A model generated the notes under the pieces. The model had not been told where the DNA came from. It worked only from the letters and a program-made list of their open reading frames with translations, and searched no databases. A program made the position numbers and the translations under genes. From Streptomyces phyllanthi (lineage in GTDB: Bacteria > Actinomycetota > Actinomycetes > Streptomycetales > Streptomycetaceae): a stretch of 64,000 nucleotides of DNA. The stretch is from positions 25,226 through 89,225 of the forward strand of contig NZ_VJZE01000003.1 of assembly GCF_009377205.1 (NCBI RefSeq), given 5' to 3'. This document shows, one piece after another, positions 1-10,321 of the stretch (its first letter is position 1; each line of letters starts with the position of its first letter).

Positions 1-2672
1 TCTGGCGTGAGTGGCTGGCCGGCGTACCGCAGCGCTTGGAGCTTCCGCATCGCAAACCGCGCACCGGGCTGCCCGATCACGCCGGGGCCGAGGTCGTGGT
101 CGATTTCGGCCGGCGGACGAGTTCGGAGCTGGACCAGGTGTGCCGCGACGAGCGGATCACCGTGGCCACACTCGCCATGAGCGCCTTGGCCAGGGTGCTC
201 ACGGCCTGGACCAAGCAGCGCAGTGTCCTCGTGGGCGTGCCGATGTCGGGGCGCGAGACGGACGAGCAGCACGAGGCCGTCGGTTTCTTCATGCGGACCG
301 TACCCGTGCGCCTCGACATTCCGGGCGAGGCTGACACGCGTGCTCTGTTCCGGCCCGTGGCGGAGTCCATCCTGACGGCCTCCGAACACATGGCACCGAC
401 ATTCGAGGAGATCGTCGCGCAGGTCGCCGCGGAGCGGTCGCCCGAAGTCCACCCACTGTTCCAGGTGTGGTTCAACGACCTGACACAGGCAACCCCGCCG
501 ACCGGCTTCGGCGGAGCGACCGCGCGGGCCGAGGACGTGGAGAGCCGCTGGTCGCTGTTCGACCTGGGGCTGTACCTGTCCCGCGGCCCGAACGGCGGTT
601 ACCGCATGCGTCTGGTGTACGCGACGGACTTCTGGGACGCCGAGACCGCACACGACTTCATGGCGGGCTGCCGCGAAGCGGTCCTGTCCCTGGTGGCGGC
701 AGAGCCGCCCGCGGAGCACCGGCTCGCGCGGGGAGCGGCCGCGAGGCGGACCTGTGCGGACCTCGTCCGGGCCGTGCTGCGCCGGGCCGAGCGAGAACCC
801 GGCAGGCCCGCTCTGGTGAGCGGTGGCGACACGGTCACCTACGGCGGTCTCGCCTCATGGGTGCGCCGAGTCGGCTCCCTGGTCCGCGAGCGCACGGACC
901 CCCGGCGTCCCGTCGCGGTGCTGGCCCGGCGCGACGCCGGACTCGCCGCCGCGATCCTGGGGACCTGGCACGCCGGGCGGCCGGTTCTGCTGGTCGACGC
1001 CACGGCCCCGGCCGCGTGGCGGGAGCAGGTGCTGTCTGCCGCGGATGCCGCACTGGTACTCGTCATGGGGCCCGAGACCGTGCCCGGGTTCCCCTGTGAG
1101 CGAGTGGACGGGACCGCGGTGAGCGCCTGCGATCCCGACCCCGAGCAGAGCGAATTCGCACCGGACGCGCCGGGACACCTCCTGGTCACATCCGGGACCT
1201 CGGGCCGGCCCGCCGTCGTCGTGCTGCCCGCCGACGCCCTGCCGGAGCCACTCGAGTGGTACGGCACCGAACTGGGTCTGGGCGACGACGACGTGTTCTG
1301 CCTCACCACGCCCGCCGCCCACGACCCGGTCCTGAGGACCCTGGTGCTTCCGCTGACTCTCGGGGCACGGGTACACATCCCCCGCCCCGGGCAGGTCGAG
1401 CGGCCCGAGGACCACCTGGGCCTGCTGGAGGAGTGCGGGGCCACCATCCTGCACCTCACACCTTCGCAGGCGGGCATTCTCAGCGCGGTCCGGGGCCGAA
1501 GAGTGCTTCCCTCGGTACGGTCGGTGGTCTGCCACGGCGAGCTCCTGCACGCCGCCCTCGCCGAGGCGATATCGGCCCTGGCACCCCACGCCGGTGTCCT
1601 CAACCTCTACGGGACCACGGAGACTCCGCAAGCCAGCAGTCTGCACCGCCGGCACCGGCCCGACCCTTCGCGGTCCCTGTCCGAGGGGCGCTCGGGTGTC
1701 CCCGTCGGCCGCGGGACGCCGTACCGCTCGTTGGAGGTGGTGGCCGACGCGGGCCGCACGGCGTTGGTCGGCGAGGTCGGCGAACTCGTCGTGGTCGGCC
1801 GGGGTCTGGCCCTGGGATACCTGGGCGAACCGGCCAGGGGCGGCACCACCCCCGTTGCCGACGGTGTCCGGCGGTATGCGACCGGAGACCTCGCGTACCG
1901 GGACCGCCACGGCGAGGTGACGGTCGTGGGCCGGGCCGACCGGCAGGTCTCGATCGGCGGCTACCGGATCGAACTGGGCGAGGTCGAAGGCGCGATCGCC
2001 CGGCTGCCCGGAGTCACCCGCTGCGCGGTGGCGACCGACCCCCGGCACCCGGACGGTCTCATCGCGTGGATCGCGGGGAGCGGCCTCGGCACGGACGAAC
2101 AACTCGCCCTCGAACTGGCGCGGATCGTACCGCGATGGCAGCAGCCCGCGCGCTGGATCCGGATGCCGGACCTCCCGGTGACCCACAACGGCAAGGCCGA
2201 TGTCACGGCGCTGCTGCGGCGGTTGGAGGAACAGCACGCGACCCGGTCCGTGAAGGTGACCTCCCTGCCGTCGGAGGATCTGACGCGACTGATCGTCGAC
2301 AGGGCCCGGGCCCTGTGCCCGGACGGCGGAACGCTGACTCCCGACACGGTGTTCTTCGACGCGGGCCTGACGTCGATGACGCTGTTCCAGCTGTTCAACG
2401 GGCTGACCTCGGTGGACGGCCTCACTCTTTCGCTGGCGGACGTCTTCCGCTTCGGGACGGCCCGGGCCCTCGCCGCTCACCTGACCTCAGACCCTCACCC
2501 CACCACCGTCATCCCGCCACCCAGACGGACGCACTCCGCGGCGGCGGCCGCTGGCGAGCGAGGCGCGCGGCGCGCCGTCCGCGAGGCCCTGCGCCGACGT
2601 ACCCAGCACCCCGCCGTGGACAGGGGCACAGGCCCAACGGAACAGAAGGGACACCGGAACAGTGAGCAGTGA
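1..2672 (+). CDS. NRPS module C-A-PCP, 5' end outside window
   Basis: The reading frame is open from base 3 and enters the window inside a condensation domain (WREWLAGVP, then VGVPMSGRE and VGFFMRTVPVRL), so the true start lies upstream. The TTG at 36 is only an internal codon. An adenylation domain follows with A3 LVTSGTSGRPA, A5 NLYGTTETPQ, A7 YATGDLAYR, A8 GRADRQVSIGGYRIELGE and A10 NGKAD. A carrier domain follows with the phosphopantetheine serine in FDAGLTSM (codon 2373), a departure from the usual GGxS. One amino acid would be activated, condensed with an upstream partner and handed on. The substrate cannot be read safely by eye. The stop overlaps the PKS start by 11 bases, so the two are co-translated and very likely act in series. 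Confidence 0.93.
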   Translation, partial: WREWLAGVPQRLELPHRKPRTGLPDHAGAEVVVDFGRRTSSELDQVCRDERITVATLAMSALARVLTAWTKQRSVLVGVPMSGRETDEQHEAVGFFMRTVPVRLDIPGEADTRALFRPVAESILTASEHMAPTFEEIVAQVAAERSPEVHPLFQVWFNDLTQATPPTGFGGATARAEDVESRWSLFDLGLYLSRGPNGGYRMRLVYATDFWDAETAHDFMAGCREAVLSLVAAEPPAEHRLARGAAARRTCADLVRAVLRRAEREPGRPALVSGGDTVTYGGLASWVRRVGSLVRERTDPRRPVAVLARRDAGLAAAILGTWHAGRPVLLVDATAPAAWREQVLSAADAALVLVMGPETVPGFPCERVDGTAVSACDPDPEQSEFAPDAPGHLLVTSGTSGRPAVVVLPADALPEPLEWYGTELGLGDDDVFCLTTPAAHDPVLRTLVLPLTLGARVHIPRPGQVERPEDHLGLLEECGATILHLTPSQAGILSAVRGRRVLPSVRSVVCHGELLHAALAEAISALAPHAGVLNLYGTTETPQASSLHRRHRPDPSRSLSEGRSGVPVGRGTPYRSLEVVADAGRTALVGEVGELVVVGRGLALGYLGEPARGGTTPVADGVRRYATGDLAYRDRHGEVTVVGRADRQVSIGGYRIELGEVEGAIARLPGVTRCAVATDPRHPDGLIAWIAGSGLGTDEQLALELARIVPRWQQPARWIRMPDLPVTHNGKADVTALLRRLEEQHATRSVKVTSLPSEDLTRLIVDRARALCPDGGTLTPDTVFFDAGLTSMTLFQLFNGLTSVDGLTLSLADVFRFGTARALAAHLTSDPHPTTVIPPPRRTHSAAAAAGERGARRAVREALRRRTQHPAVDRGTGPTEQKGHRNSEQ

Positions 2673-5600
2673 GGCCATCGCGGTCATCGGCCTGTCCGCA
2701 CGAGTACCCGACGCCGGCGACACCGCGGAGTTCTGGGACAACCTTCTGGCGGGACGGGACAGCATCCATCAGCTCAGCGAGGCACAGCTGCTGGCCGCGG
2801 GCGAGGACCCGGAGCTCCTCAGGGATCCGCACTACATCAGGGCCAGACCCCTTCTCGACGACGTCGGAGGGTTCGACAACCGTTTCTTCGGCATCTCCCC
2901 GCGGGAGAGCGAACTGCGCAATCCGCAGCACCGGCTCTTCCTCGAGCTGTGCTCGACCGCGCTGCAGCACGCGGGCCTCGAACCCTCCCTGTACGAGGGG
3001 GAGATCGGTGTCTACGGCGGTTGCGCCAGTGACCGCTATGTCGACGACCACATCAAAGCCGACCCGGAACTCCTCGCACAGGTCGGCGAGATGGTGGCGC
3101 TGGTGTCCAACAACATCGACTACCTGGCCACGTACACCTCGTACCGGCTCGGGTTGAGCGGGCCCAGCCTGTCGGTCCGCACGGCCTGCTCCACCTCACT
3201 GGTGGCGACCCACCTCGCCTGTCAGGCCCTGAGTCTCGGGGACTGTGACATCGCGCTGGCCGGAGGGGTCGAGATCGAGACCCCGTACGGCCGTGGCTAC
3301 CGGCATGTGGGCGGGGGGATCGACTCGGCCGACGGGCACTGCCGTCCGCTCGACTCCGAGGCCAGCGGCACCGTCTTCGGCAGCGGCGGGGGAGTGGTGG
3401 TCCTCAAGCGACTCGCCGACGCGCTGCAGGACGGAGACCCGGTCTACGCGGTGATCAGGGGGTCCGCCGTCAACAACGACGGCGACGAGCGCCCGGGGTT
3501 CACGGCTCCCAGCTCCGAGGGCCAGAGCCGGGTCATCGCCGAAGCGCTCGCGGTCGCCGATGTGGACCCGTCCACGGTGTCCTACGTCGAACTGCACGGA
3601 ACCGGTACCCAGATGGGCGACCCCGTCGAGATCCACGGACTGCACGAGGGCATGCTGGCGGTGGCCGGGGCCGAGCTGCGGCCGTCCAGCTGCGCCATCG
3701 GCTCGGTGAAGTCGAACATCGGCCATCTCGGGCCGGCGTCCGGCATCGTCGGCCTGATCAAGACGGTGCTGGCGCTCCATCACGAGAAGATCCCGCCCAC
3801 CATCAACGTGCGCACCCCCAATCCGCAGCTCAAGCTGGAGCGGACACCGTTCCGGATCGCGGACTCCGTGCTGCCGTGGCCCAGGCAGGAAGGAACACCA
3901 CGGCGCGCGGGTGTCAGCTCCTTCGGCTTCGGCGGCACCAACGCCCATGTGATCGTCGAAGAAGGCCCGCTCCCGGCTCCCGCCGTGGCCCGTGCGGAAC
4001 GCCCGGAACTCCTCCTGTGGAGCTCGGTCGACGAGACGGCGGGCAGGGAAGTGCGTGCGGGATGGGCGGCGGCGCTCGACGTACTGCCCGACGAGTCCGC
4101 GGCCGACGTCGCCTTCACCTCCCAGGTGGGGCGCCGTGCGCTCCCCGTCCGTGCGGCGCTGCGCTTCTCCCGGACCACCGAGGCCGCGAGGGCCCTGGCC
4201 GACCCGGCCACGACGTTGACCGCGCAGTCGGACGGCACGCGCCGGCTCCCGGTGCTGGCCCTGCCCGGCCAGGGCTCCCAGCATCCCCGCGCCGCCTTGG
4301 GACTCGCAGCCGCCGTTCCGGAGTTCGACAGGCGGCTGCGCGAGTGCCTGGCCCAGTTCTCGGACGCCTTGGCCGTCGATCTGGTCAAGGTGTGGCAGGA
4401 CGAGACCGATCCCGACGTGATCGCCCGTACCGTCCACGCCCAACCCCTGCTCTTCTCTATCGAGTACGCCTTGGCCCGGACACTCGGCACGTTCGGTCTG
4501 GCGCCCTCGGCGTTGATCGGACACAGCGTGGGCGAGGTGGCGGCGGCCACTCTGGCCGGGGTGTTCTCCCTACCGGACGCGGTGCGCTTCATAGCCCGCC
4601 GCGCGGAGCTGATGCAGAGCATGCCGCCCGGCCGGATGCTGGCCGTGGCAGCAGGGGAGGACAAGGTACGGGAACTGCTCATCGCAGGGGTCGCGATCTC
4701 GGCCGTCAACGGTCACCAGCAGGTGGTCGTCGGAGGCCCCGCCGACGCCGTGGACGGTTTCCGGGCGCTCCTGGCCGAGCACGGGGTGCAGGCGCGACCG
4801 CTGTCCACCTCGCACGCGTTCCACACGCCCATGATGGCTCCCGCGGTGGACGAGCTGACCGACCTGCTGGCGGGGTGCACCCTGCGAGCGCCCGGGATTC
4901 CCGTGATCTCCGCCGCCTCCGGCCGGCTGCTGGACACGGCCGCGGCCACGTCACCCCGCTTCTGGGCCGACCAGCTCGTCGAGCCGGTGCTGTTCCGGCA
5001 CGCCCTGGACACCCTGGCCGGGCGGGACCCGGCCCGCGTGCTCGAAGTGGGGCCGGGCCAGACTCTGACCAGCCTCGTCCGGCGGCACCCGGGCATGCGC
5101 GACGGTGGGCACCGTGTCGTCGCGTGCATGCCACGGACGACCGGGCCGGGGCACAGGGACGAGGAATGGGCCACGCTGCTGGATGCCCTCGCTCAGGCGT
5201 GGTGCGACGGGGCCGACCTGGCCTGGCACGCCCTGCCGCGGCCGGAGGGAACCCACCGGGTGGCCCTGCCGACCTATCCGTACCAGCGCACGGACTTCTG
5301 GCTTCCGTTCATCGGGGAGGCACAGCGGCCCCGTCCGGCCGCCCAGGATCCCCGACCCGCCGCGGAGACCGGCCGGGACACCCCGGCCGCGACGGACGGC
5401 ACGGAACAGCCGGTCCCCGCGGCGAGGCCCGAGGGCCCCGTCCTCGCCCTGCCCGGCTGGTGCCCGACGGGCGTGGTGACCGCGGCCGCGCGCACGGCAC
5501 CGGGCGGCAGGGGACACGCCGTGGTACTGACCCCGGCCGACCCGGGCGCAGCCCGCGAGCTGCTGACAGCCGTCCAGCTGGCCGGCTATCGAACCATCCC

Positions 5601-8088
5601 GGTATCCACGGGCGAGGAGTATCAGGCGAGCGGCTACCGGGGCGTCGTACGCGCGGGGCACCCCGAGGACATCGCGGACTACTTGGGTCACCTCACCGAA
5701 CAGCCGGTCAGCGTGCGCCTGCTGGTGCACGGCCGGGCGTACGCCGCGCCGGAGCCGGAGCGGCTGGCGGACGCTCCGGAGGCGTTGGACGAAGCCCTGT
5801 GGTCCTTCGTCGAACTGTTCCAGGCCGCCGCGGGACGTCCGCGCCCGGACAACCGCTCACTGCCCATCGCGGTGGTGACCCGGTCGGCGGTCAGTGTCAC
5901 GGGCGCCGAGGACCTCGCCCCGTCGCGGGCAGCCACCTGCGCGCTGGTGCGCTCCGCGGCGTTGGAGTCGGGCGTCGGACAGGTGCGCCTGATCGATGTC
6001 GGCAACGCGCCGGTGGCCGTACTCGCCGCCGAGCTCGCCGCCCAGGAGGAGGCGGAGGCGGTGGTGGCGCTGCGCGGTAACCGCCGCTGGCTGCCCGACC
6101 GGACGGAAATCGAGTGCGAAGGCCCCGTCGGAGGACTGCTCGAAGAGCGGGGCGTCTATGTGATCACCGGCGGATTCGGTGCCATAGGCCTGGAGATGGC
6201 CGAGGCGCTCGCCCACACCGGTCTGCGCCCGCGTCTCGCGCTGCTGGGCAGGAAGGCGGACGATCCTCAGGAGATCGAGCGGGTGGCCCCGAGGCTGGCC
6301 GCGATGGAGTCGGCCGGTGCGGAACTCACCCTGCACGCGGTCGACGTATCGGACGCCGTGGCGGTCCAGGCCGTCTTCGACGACCTACGGGACCGATACG
6401 GCGCCGTGCAAGGTGTGCTGCACACAGCGGGCGTGGCCGGCGGCGGACTGCTGCGCGCCCGGCGCCGTACGGACATGGAGGCCGTGTTGCGGGCCAAGGT
6501 GGCCGGCACACTGAATCTCCAGAAGATCACCGCGCGTACCCCGGGCGTGCGCTTCCTGATGCTCTTCTCCAGCAGGGCGGCCCTGAACGGACTGCTGGGC
6601 AGTGCCGACTACGCGGCGGCCAACGCGTTCATGGACGCGGCGGCCCTCACCGCGCCGCCGGAAGCGCCGCTCACCGTCAGCGTCAACTGGCCCGCCTGGC
6701 ACGAGGTGGGCATGGCCGCTCCGGCCCCGGGCCGCTCGGAGCAGGGCGCGCCCGAGGCCGGCGGCAGGCTCTGGAGCACTGTCATCGAACCCGGCGACTG
6801 GGTGGTCGACGAGCACCGGCTCGCGGGTCGTGCGCTGCTGCCCGGGGCGGCCTACTTCGACCTTCTCGTCCGGTCCGTCCGTGAGGAGGGGGGTGCGGAC
6901 GATCTCGCCCCCGTCGTCATCGAGGACCTGGTGCTCCATGAGCCGCTGTTCGTGTCGCATCCGACCGAAGTGACCGTCGAACTCGCGGAGATGACCGGAG
7001 GCGGTTGGAACGCCACGGTCCGCTCCGCCCCGGTCGGCAGCGCGGCGGAGCCGCCCGGAGCGCCGAGGGTGCACGCACGGGCCCGGGTGACGATCGACCC
7101 CGCGCTGAGCGAGATCCGGCCGTCCGCGGATCTGGCCGGGCTCGGTGAGTCATGGCCGGCCGTCGCTCCGGGGGCGCCCCGGGGCTCTGCCACGGACTTC
7201 TCCTTCGGCCCGCGGTTCTCCTGCGTCCGCGAAGCCTTCCGGGAGACGGACGTCACGCTGGGGCGACTGGAGCTCTCTTCCGAACATCTCACCGATCTCG
7301 ACGTCCACGTCGTCCACCCGGCCCTCCTCGACCGGTCCCTGGCACTCGACATTCCGGCGGGCGACCACGTCCCGTTCACCTGCCGCAGGGCGGTCGTGTA
7401 CGGCGAGGTCCCGGGCCAGCTGCGGGCCAGGATGGTGCGCCGCCCCGAGCGGGCCGGCCGTTCGACGGTCGACGGGGAACTGTTCGACATGCTGGGCCGG
7501 GCCGTCGTCACGGTGAGTGGTTACACCAAGATCGGACTCGAACCCGGCCGACCGGTCGATGGCGAGTCCGCCATGAGCGTTCCGGCGAAGAGTGCGGCCG
7601 GCAGCGCGCCTGACGAGCCGATGGCGATCGGTCTGACCTCAGGCATCACCTTGGAGGAAGGCGTCGCGACGCTCATGCGCCTTCTGACCGATTCCGTTCC
7701 CCCACAGGTCGCGGTCGTGCCGGCGGAGGAGTGGACTCCGTCGCCGGTTCCGGCCGCTGTCCGGCCGGTCGTGGAACAGCCGGAGACGGCGATCCTGCCC
7801 GACCCCGTGACTCCTGAGGCGCGTACCGGGCAGGACGACACGGAAAGGGACGACTCCCTCGGCGAGATTCTGCGGGTGCTCGCGGAGACCCTCGGGCTTC
7901 CCGAGATCAAGCCCGACGACGACTTCTTCGTACTGGGAGGCGACTCCCTCACAGCGGTCCAGCTCGTGTCCAGACTCCAGGACCGGTTCGGGGTGCCCAT
8001 GAGTGTCGCCGACCTCTTCGACGCGCCCACTCCGGAAGGCCTCGCCGTGATGATCGGCGCCAAGGCGGATGAGCGAGGTGACGCGTGA
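2662..8088 (+). CDS. type I PKS module KS-AT-KR-DH-ACP
   Basis: A single extension module of 1808 residues starting at GTG 2662. The KS has Cys176 in TACSTS, His312 in HGTGT and His355 in KSNIGH. The AT has Ser622 in GHSVG and HAFH at 718-721, the signature of malonyl-CoA selectivity. The KR has GGFGAIG near 1170 and the Ser1304, Tyr1317, Asn1321 set. A DH-type hot-dog region follows rather than precedes the KR, with His1385 in HRLAGRALLP and Asp1557 in HPALLD. The carrier domain has Ser1762 in LGGDSL, a PCP-like form usual at PKS/NRPS junctions. No ER or thioesterase is seen. Expected action: add a malonyl unit to the aminoacyl chain, reduce it and possibly dehydrate it. The free C domain starts at its stop codon (TGATG). 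Confidence 0.95.
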   Translation: MSSEAIAVIGLSARVPDAGDTAEFWDNLLAGRDSIHQLSEAQLLAAGEDPELLRDPHYIRARPLLDDVGGFDNRFFGISPRESELRNPQHRLFLELCSTALQHAGLEPSLYEGEIGVYGGCASDRYVDDHIKADPELLAQVGEMVALVSNNIDYLATYTSYRLGLSGPSLSVRTACSTSLVATHLACQALSLGDCDIALAGGVEIETPYGRGYRHVGGGIDSADGHCRPLDSEASGTVFGSGGGVVVLKRLADALQDGDPVYAVIRGSAVNNDGDERPGFTAPSSEGQSRVIAEALAVADVDPSTVSYVELHGTGTQMGDPVEIHGLHEGMLAVAGAELRPSSCAIGSVKSNIGHLGPASGIVGLIKTVLALHHEKIPPTINVRTPNPQLKLERTPFRIADSVLPWPRQEGTPRRAGVSSFGFGGTNAHVIVEEGPLPAPAVARAERPELLLWSSVDETAGREVRAGWAAALDVLPDESAADVAFTSQVGRRALPVRAALRFSRTTEAARALADPATTLTAQSDGTRRLPVLALPGQGSQHPRAALGLAAAVPEFDRRLRECLAQFSDALAVDLVKVWQDETDPDVIARTVHAQPLLFSIEYALARTLGTFGLAPSALIGHSVGEVAAATLAGVFSLPDAVRFIARRAELMQSMPPGRMLAVAAGEDKVRELLIAGVAISAVNGHQQVVVGGPADAVDGFRALLAEHGVQARPLSTSHAFHTPMMAPAVDELTDLLAGCTLRAPGIPVISAASGRLLDTAAATSPRFWADQLVEPVLFRHALDTLAGRDPARVLEVGPGQTLTSLVRRHPGMRDGGHRVVACMPRTTGPGHRDEEWATLLDALAQAWCDGADLAWHALPRPEGTHRVALPTYPYQRTDFWLPFIGEAQRPRPAAQDPRPAAETGRDTPAATDGTEQPVPAARPEGPVLALPGWCPTGVVTAAARTAPGGRGHAVVLTPADPGAARELLTAVQLAGYRTIPVSTGEEYQASGYRGVVRAGHPEDIADYLGHLTEQPVSVRLLVHGRAYAAPEPERLADAPEALDEALWSFVELFQAAAGRPRPDNRSLPIAVVTRSAVSVTGAEDLAPSRAATCALVRSAALESGVGQVRLIDVGNAPVAVLAAELAAQEEAEAVVALRGNRRWLPDRTEIECEGPVGGLLEERGVYVITGGFGAIGLEMAEALAHTGLRPRLALLGRKADDPQEIERVAPRLAAMESAGAELTLHAVDVSDAVAVQAVFDDLRDRYGAVQGVLHTAGVAGGGLLRARRRTDMEAVLRAKVAGTLNLQKITARTPGVRFLMLFSSRAALNGLLGSADYAAANAFMDAAALTAPPEAPLTVSVNWPAWHEVGMAAPAPGRSEQGAPEAGGRLWSTVIEPGDWVVDEHRLAGRALLPGAAYFDLLVRSVREEGGADDLAPVVIEDLVLHEPLFVSHPTEVTVELAEMTGGGWNATVRSAPVGSAAEPPGAPRVHARARVTIDPALSEIRPSADLAGLGESWPAVAPGAPRGSATDFSFGPRFSCVREAFRETDVTLGRLELSSEHLTDLDVHVVHPALLDRSLALDIPAGDHVPFTCRRAVVYGEVPGQLRARMVRRPERAGRSTVDGELFDMLGRAVVTVSGYTKIGLEPGRPVDGESAMSVPAKSAAGSAPDEPMAIGLTSGITLEEGVATLMRLLTDSVPPQVAVVPAEEWTPSPVPAAVRPVVEQPETAILPDPVTPEARTGQDDTERDDSLGEILRVLAETLGLPEIKPDDDFFVLGGDSLTAVQLVSRLQDRFGVPMSVADLFDAPTPEGLAVMIGAKADERGDA

Positions 8089-9545
8089 TGAGCACGCCAC
8101 GCATCGTCGGAACGGATCCGGGGACGGACGGTTCCGGTTCGGTCTGGAGGTCCTCGCTGGGCCAGGAGCGGCACTGGGCGTACCAGCTCCGGTTTCCGGA
8201 GTCGGCGGCATTCAACGTGCCGATCGCGGTGCTGCTGCGCGGCGAAGTGGATCTCGACGTTCTGGAGCGGGCTCTGCGCGCCGTGGTGGCACGGCACGAG
8301 TCGCTGAGGGCGTCCTTCCACGACTCCGCCGGACGAGTGATGGCGCGGCTGCACGGACCCGAGGAGGTTCCCGTCGCCCGGCACGACCTGCGCCACCTGC
8401 CGGAGACCGAACGGATCCTGAGCCTGAGGGAGATCGGATCCGACGAGGCGGCGCGGCCGTTCGATCTACGGGCGGAGCCGACCACGAGGGCGCACCTGGT
8501 CATGATGGCCGCAGACGAGACCGTGGTCGTCGTGAACTTCCATCACATCGCCTTCGACGGCTGGTCTTCCCCCGTCTTCTTCAACGACCTGAACGACCGG
8601 TACCGGGCACTGCTGGGCATCACCGAGGGCCGGGCCGCCCCGCGGTACAGATATGTCGACTTCGCGCTCTGGCAGCGCCGGCGCATCGCGAGAGGCGCCT
8701 TTCAGGGCCAGCTCGACCACTGGCGGGAGGCGCTCGCCTCACCGCCGCCGCCTGTGCCCTGGCCCGAGGACGGCAGGGATCCGCAGGCGCCCTGGTGGGC
8801 CGGTGACATGGCCTGGCTCGGCCTGCCTCAGGCGCTGATCGGCGAGGCCCAGCTGGCCGCGCGCGCCTGCGGTACGTCCCTCTTCGTGCTGGGGCTCGCG
8901 GTCTATCAACTGGCGCTCCGCCGACTGGTCGGAAGCGACCACCTGGCCGTCGGCACTCCGTTCGCGAGCCGGACCGCACCCCAGTGGAACGACGTGGTCG
9001 GGTTCTTCGTGAACACCATGGTCATGCCCTACACCTTCCGTCCCGGCACGACGGTGGGCCAGTTGGTGCGCGACACCCACCGCACGGTGATGGCGGCACA
9101 CGAGCACCAGGATCTTCCCTACGGCGTGCTCCTGGACGCACTGACTCCGCCCGTGGAGCCGGAACGGACGCCCTACTTCCAGACGATGTTCATCCTGCAG
9201 AACACCCCGGCGCCCAAGCGGCACCTCGGTGACGCGACCCTGGCTACGAACAAGCTGGTCACGGGCTCCGCCCGCTACGACATCACGTTCTCGCTGGGGT
9301 GGCGCCACGGGGAACTCGCTCTGGAACTGGAGAACCGGCCTCGGCTGGTCGGCCAGGAAACCGCGATCCGGCTCGCGCGGGACTTCTTCGGTCTGCTGGC
9401 CGCCGCGGTCACCGACCTCACCACCCCGGTCGAGAAGCTGGAACCGGTGGCGGTGCCGGTCACCGTGCAGCGCCGGGGCGACCTGGAGCCAGGGACGGAC
9501 GGGTTGTTCCGCGGCATCATCGGAGACTGGAGGCCGACGCTGTGA
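8088..9545 (+). CDS. free-standing NRPS condensation domain
   Basis: A 485-residue protein that is a condensation domain alone, with no A, PCP or TE part. The catalytic motif HHIAFDG (His152, His153, Asp157) is intact, and later core motifs YVDFALWQ and VGFFVNTMVMP are present. ATG 8088 overlaps the PKS stop in a TGATG; a GTG three bases earlier is possible. Placed after the only PKS module, it is the best candidate for joining the PKS-bound acyl chain to a nucleophile, which could be a free amine since no acceptor carrier protein is seen downstream. An aminophosphonate acceptor is an inference. It might instead serve a carrier outside the window. Confidence 0.92.
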   Translation: MSTPRIVGTDPGTDGSGSVWRSSLGQERHWAYQLRFPESAAFNVPIAVLLRGEVDLDVLERALRAVVARHESLRASFHDSAGRVMARLHGPEEVPVARHDLRHLPETERILSLREIGSDEAARPFDLRAEPTTRAHLVMMAADETVVVVNFHHIAFDGWSSPVFFNDLNDRYRALLGITEGRAAPRYRYVDFALWQRRRIARGAFQGQLDHWREALASPPPPVPWPEDGRDPQAPWWAGDMAWLGLPQALIGEAQLAARACGTSLFVLGLAVYQLALRRLVGSDHLAVGTPFASRTAPQWNDVVGFFVNTMVMPYTFRPGTTVGQLVRDTHRTVMAAHEHQDLPYGVLLDALTPPVEPERTPYFQTMFILQNTPAPKRHLGDATLATNKLVTGSARYDITFSLGWRHGELALELENRPRLVGQETAIRLARDFFGLLAAAVTDLTTPVEKLEPVAVPVTVQRRGDLEPGTDGLFRGIIGDWRPTL

Positions 9546-10321
9546 ATCCCGCAGCAGACGACCCCACCGGAGCGTTCGAGGGGAAGGTCGTCCTCGTCAC
9601 CGGAGGCGGTTCGGGGATCGGCCTGGCCACCGCCCACGCCTTCGCCCGGCAGGGTGCGTCCGTCGTGGTCGCCGGGCGCAACCGCGAGAGTCTCCTCCTG
9701 GCTGTGGCGTCCATCCGGGGCGAGGGGGGTGAGGCCACGGCCGTCGTGTGCGATGTGAGATCGGCGGAGCAGGTGGACCGGCTCGTCGAGGAGACCGTGT
9801 CCGTCTACGGCGGGCTCGACATCGCGTTCAACAACGCCGGAGTCTCACTGGTCGGATCCCTCTCCGAGTTCTCCACCGCACAGTGGGAGGAAGTCATCTC
9901 GACCAATCTCACCGGGACGTTCCTGCTGATGAGGCGCGAGGTCGACCATATGCGCCGAAACGGTGGAGGGGTCATCGTCAACAGTGCCTCGAACGCCGCG
10001 CACATGACGCTTCCGCTCCTGGCCGCCTATTCCGCGTCCAAGGCCGCCGTGCTCTCTCTGACCCGGGCCGCCGGACGGGAGTTCATCGCGGAGAACGTGC
10101 GGATCAACGCCATCTCACCGGGGCCGGTGGACACCCCCATGTGGGCAACGCGCCCCGGCGAGAGCCAGGCGGACCGGCGAAAGCGCATGGCCGCGGAGAG
10201 CCCTTCGGGGCGGATCGGGACGGCAGAGGAAATCGCGGACATGGTCCTGTGGCTCGCCTCGCCGCAAGCCGCATATGTCGCGGGACACGATCTCGTCGTG
10301 GACGGCGCGATGAGCTCCTGA
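9542..10321 (+). CDS. SDR-family oxidoreductase
   Basis: A 259-residue classical short-chain dehydrogenase. It has the nucleotide-binding TGGGSGIG motif, NNAG, and the YSASK catalytic pair with Tyr163 and Lys167. The GTG start at 9542 overlaps the preceding stop by four bases (GTGA); the longer open frame upstream belongs to the overlap and lacks family similarity. The C-terminus ends in a typical VDGAMSS. The substrate is unknown. Operon position suggests it reduces or oxidises a hydroxyl/keto group on the PKS product or on a phosphonate intermediate. It is the last gene of the first overlapping set; a 124-base gap follows before the dioxygenase gene. Confidence 0.93.
   Translation: MNPAADDPTGAFEGKVVLVTGGGSGIGLATAHAFARQGASVVVAGRNRESLLLAVASIRGEGGEATAVVCDVRSAEQVDRLVEETVSVYGGLDIAFNNAGVSLVGSLSEFSTAQWEEVISTNLTGTFLLMRREVDHMRRNGGGVIVNSASNAAHMTLPLLAAYSASKAAVLSLTRAAGREFIAENVRINAISPGPVDTPMWATRPGESQADRRKRMAAESPSGRIGTAEEIADMVLWLASPQAAYVAGHDLVVDGAMSS

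Noticed and set aside
839..2480. Long minus-strand and third-frame open frames across the NRPS gene
   Set aside because: They are GC-driven shadows: rich in Arg, Pro and Gly, without family motifs, and the same pattern recurs over every strong gene in the window.
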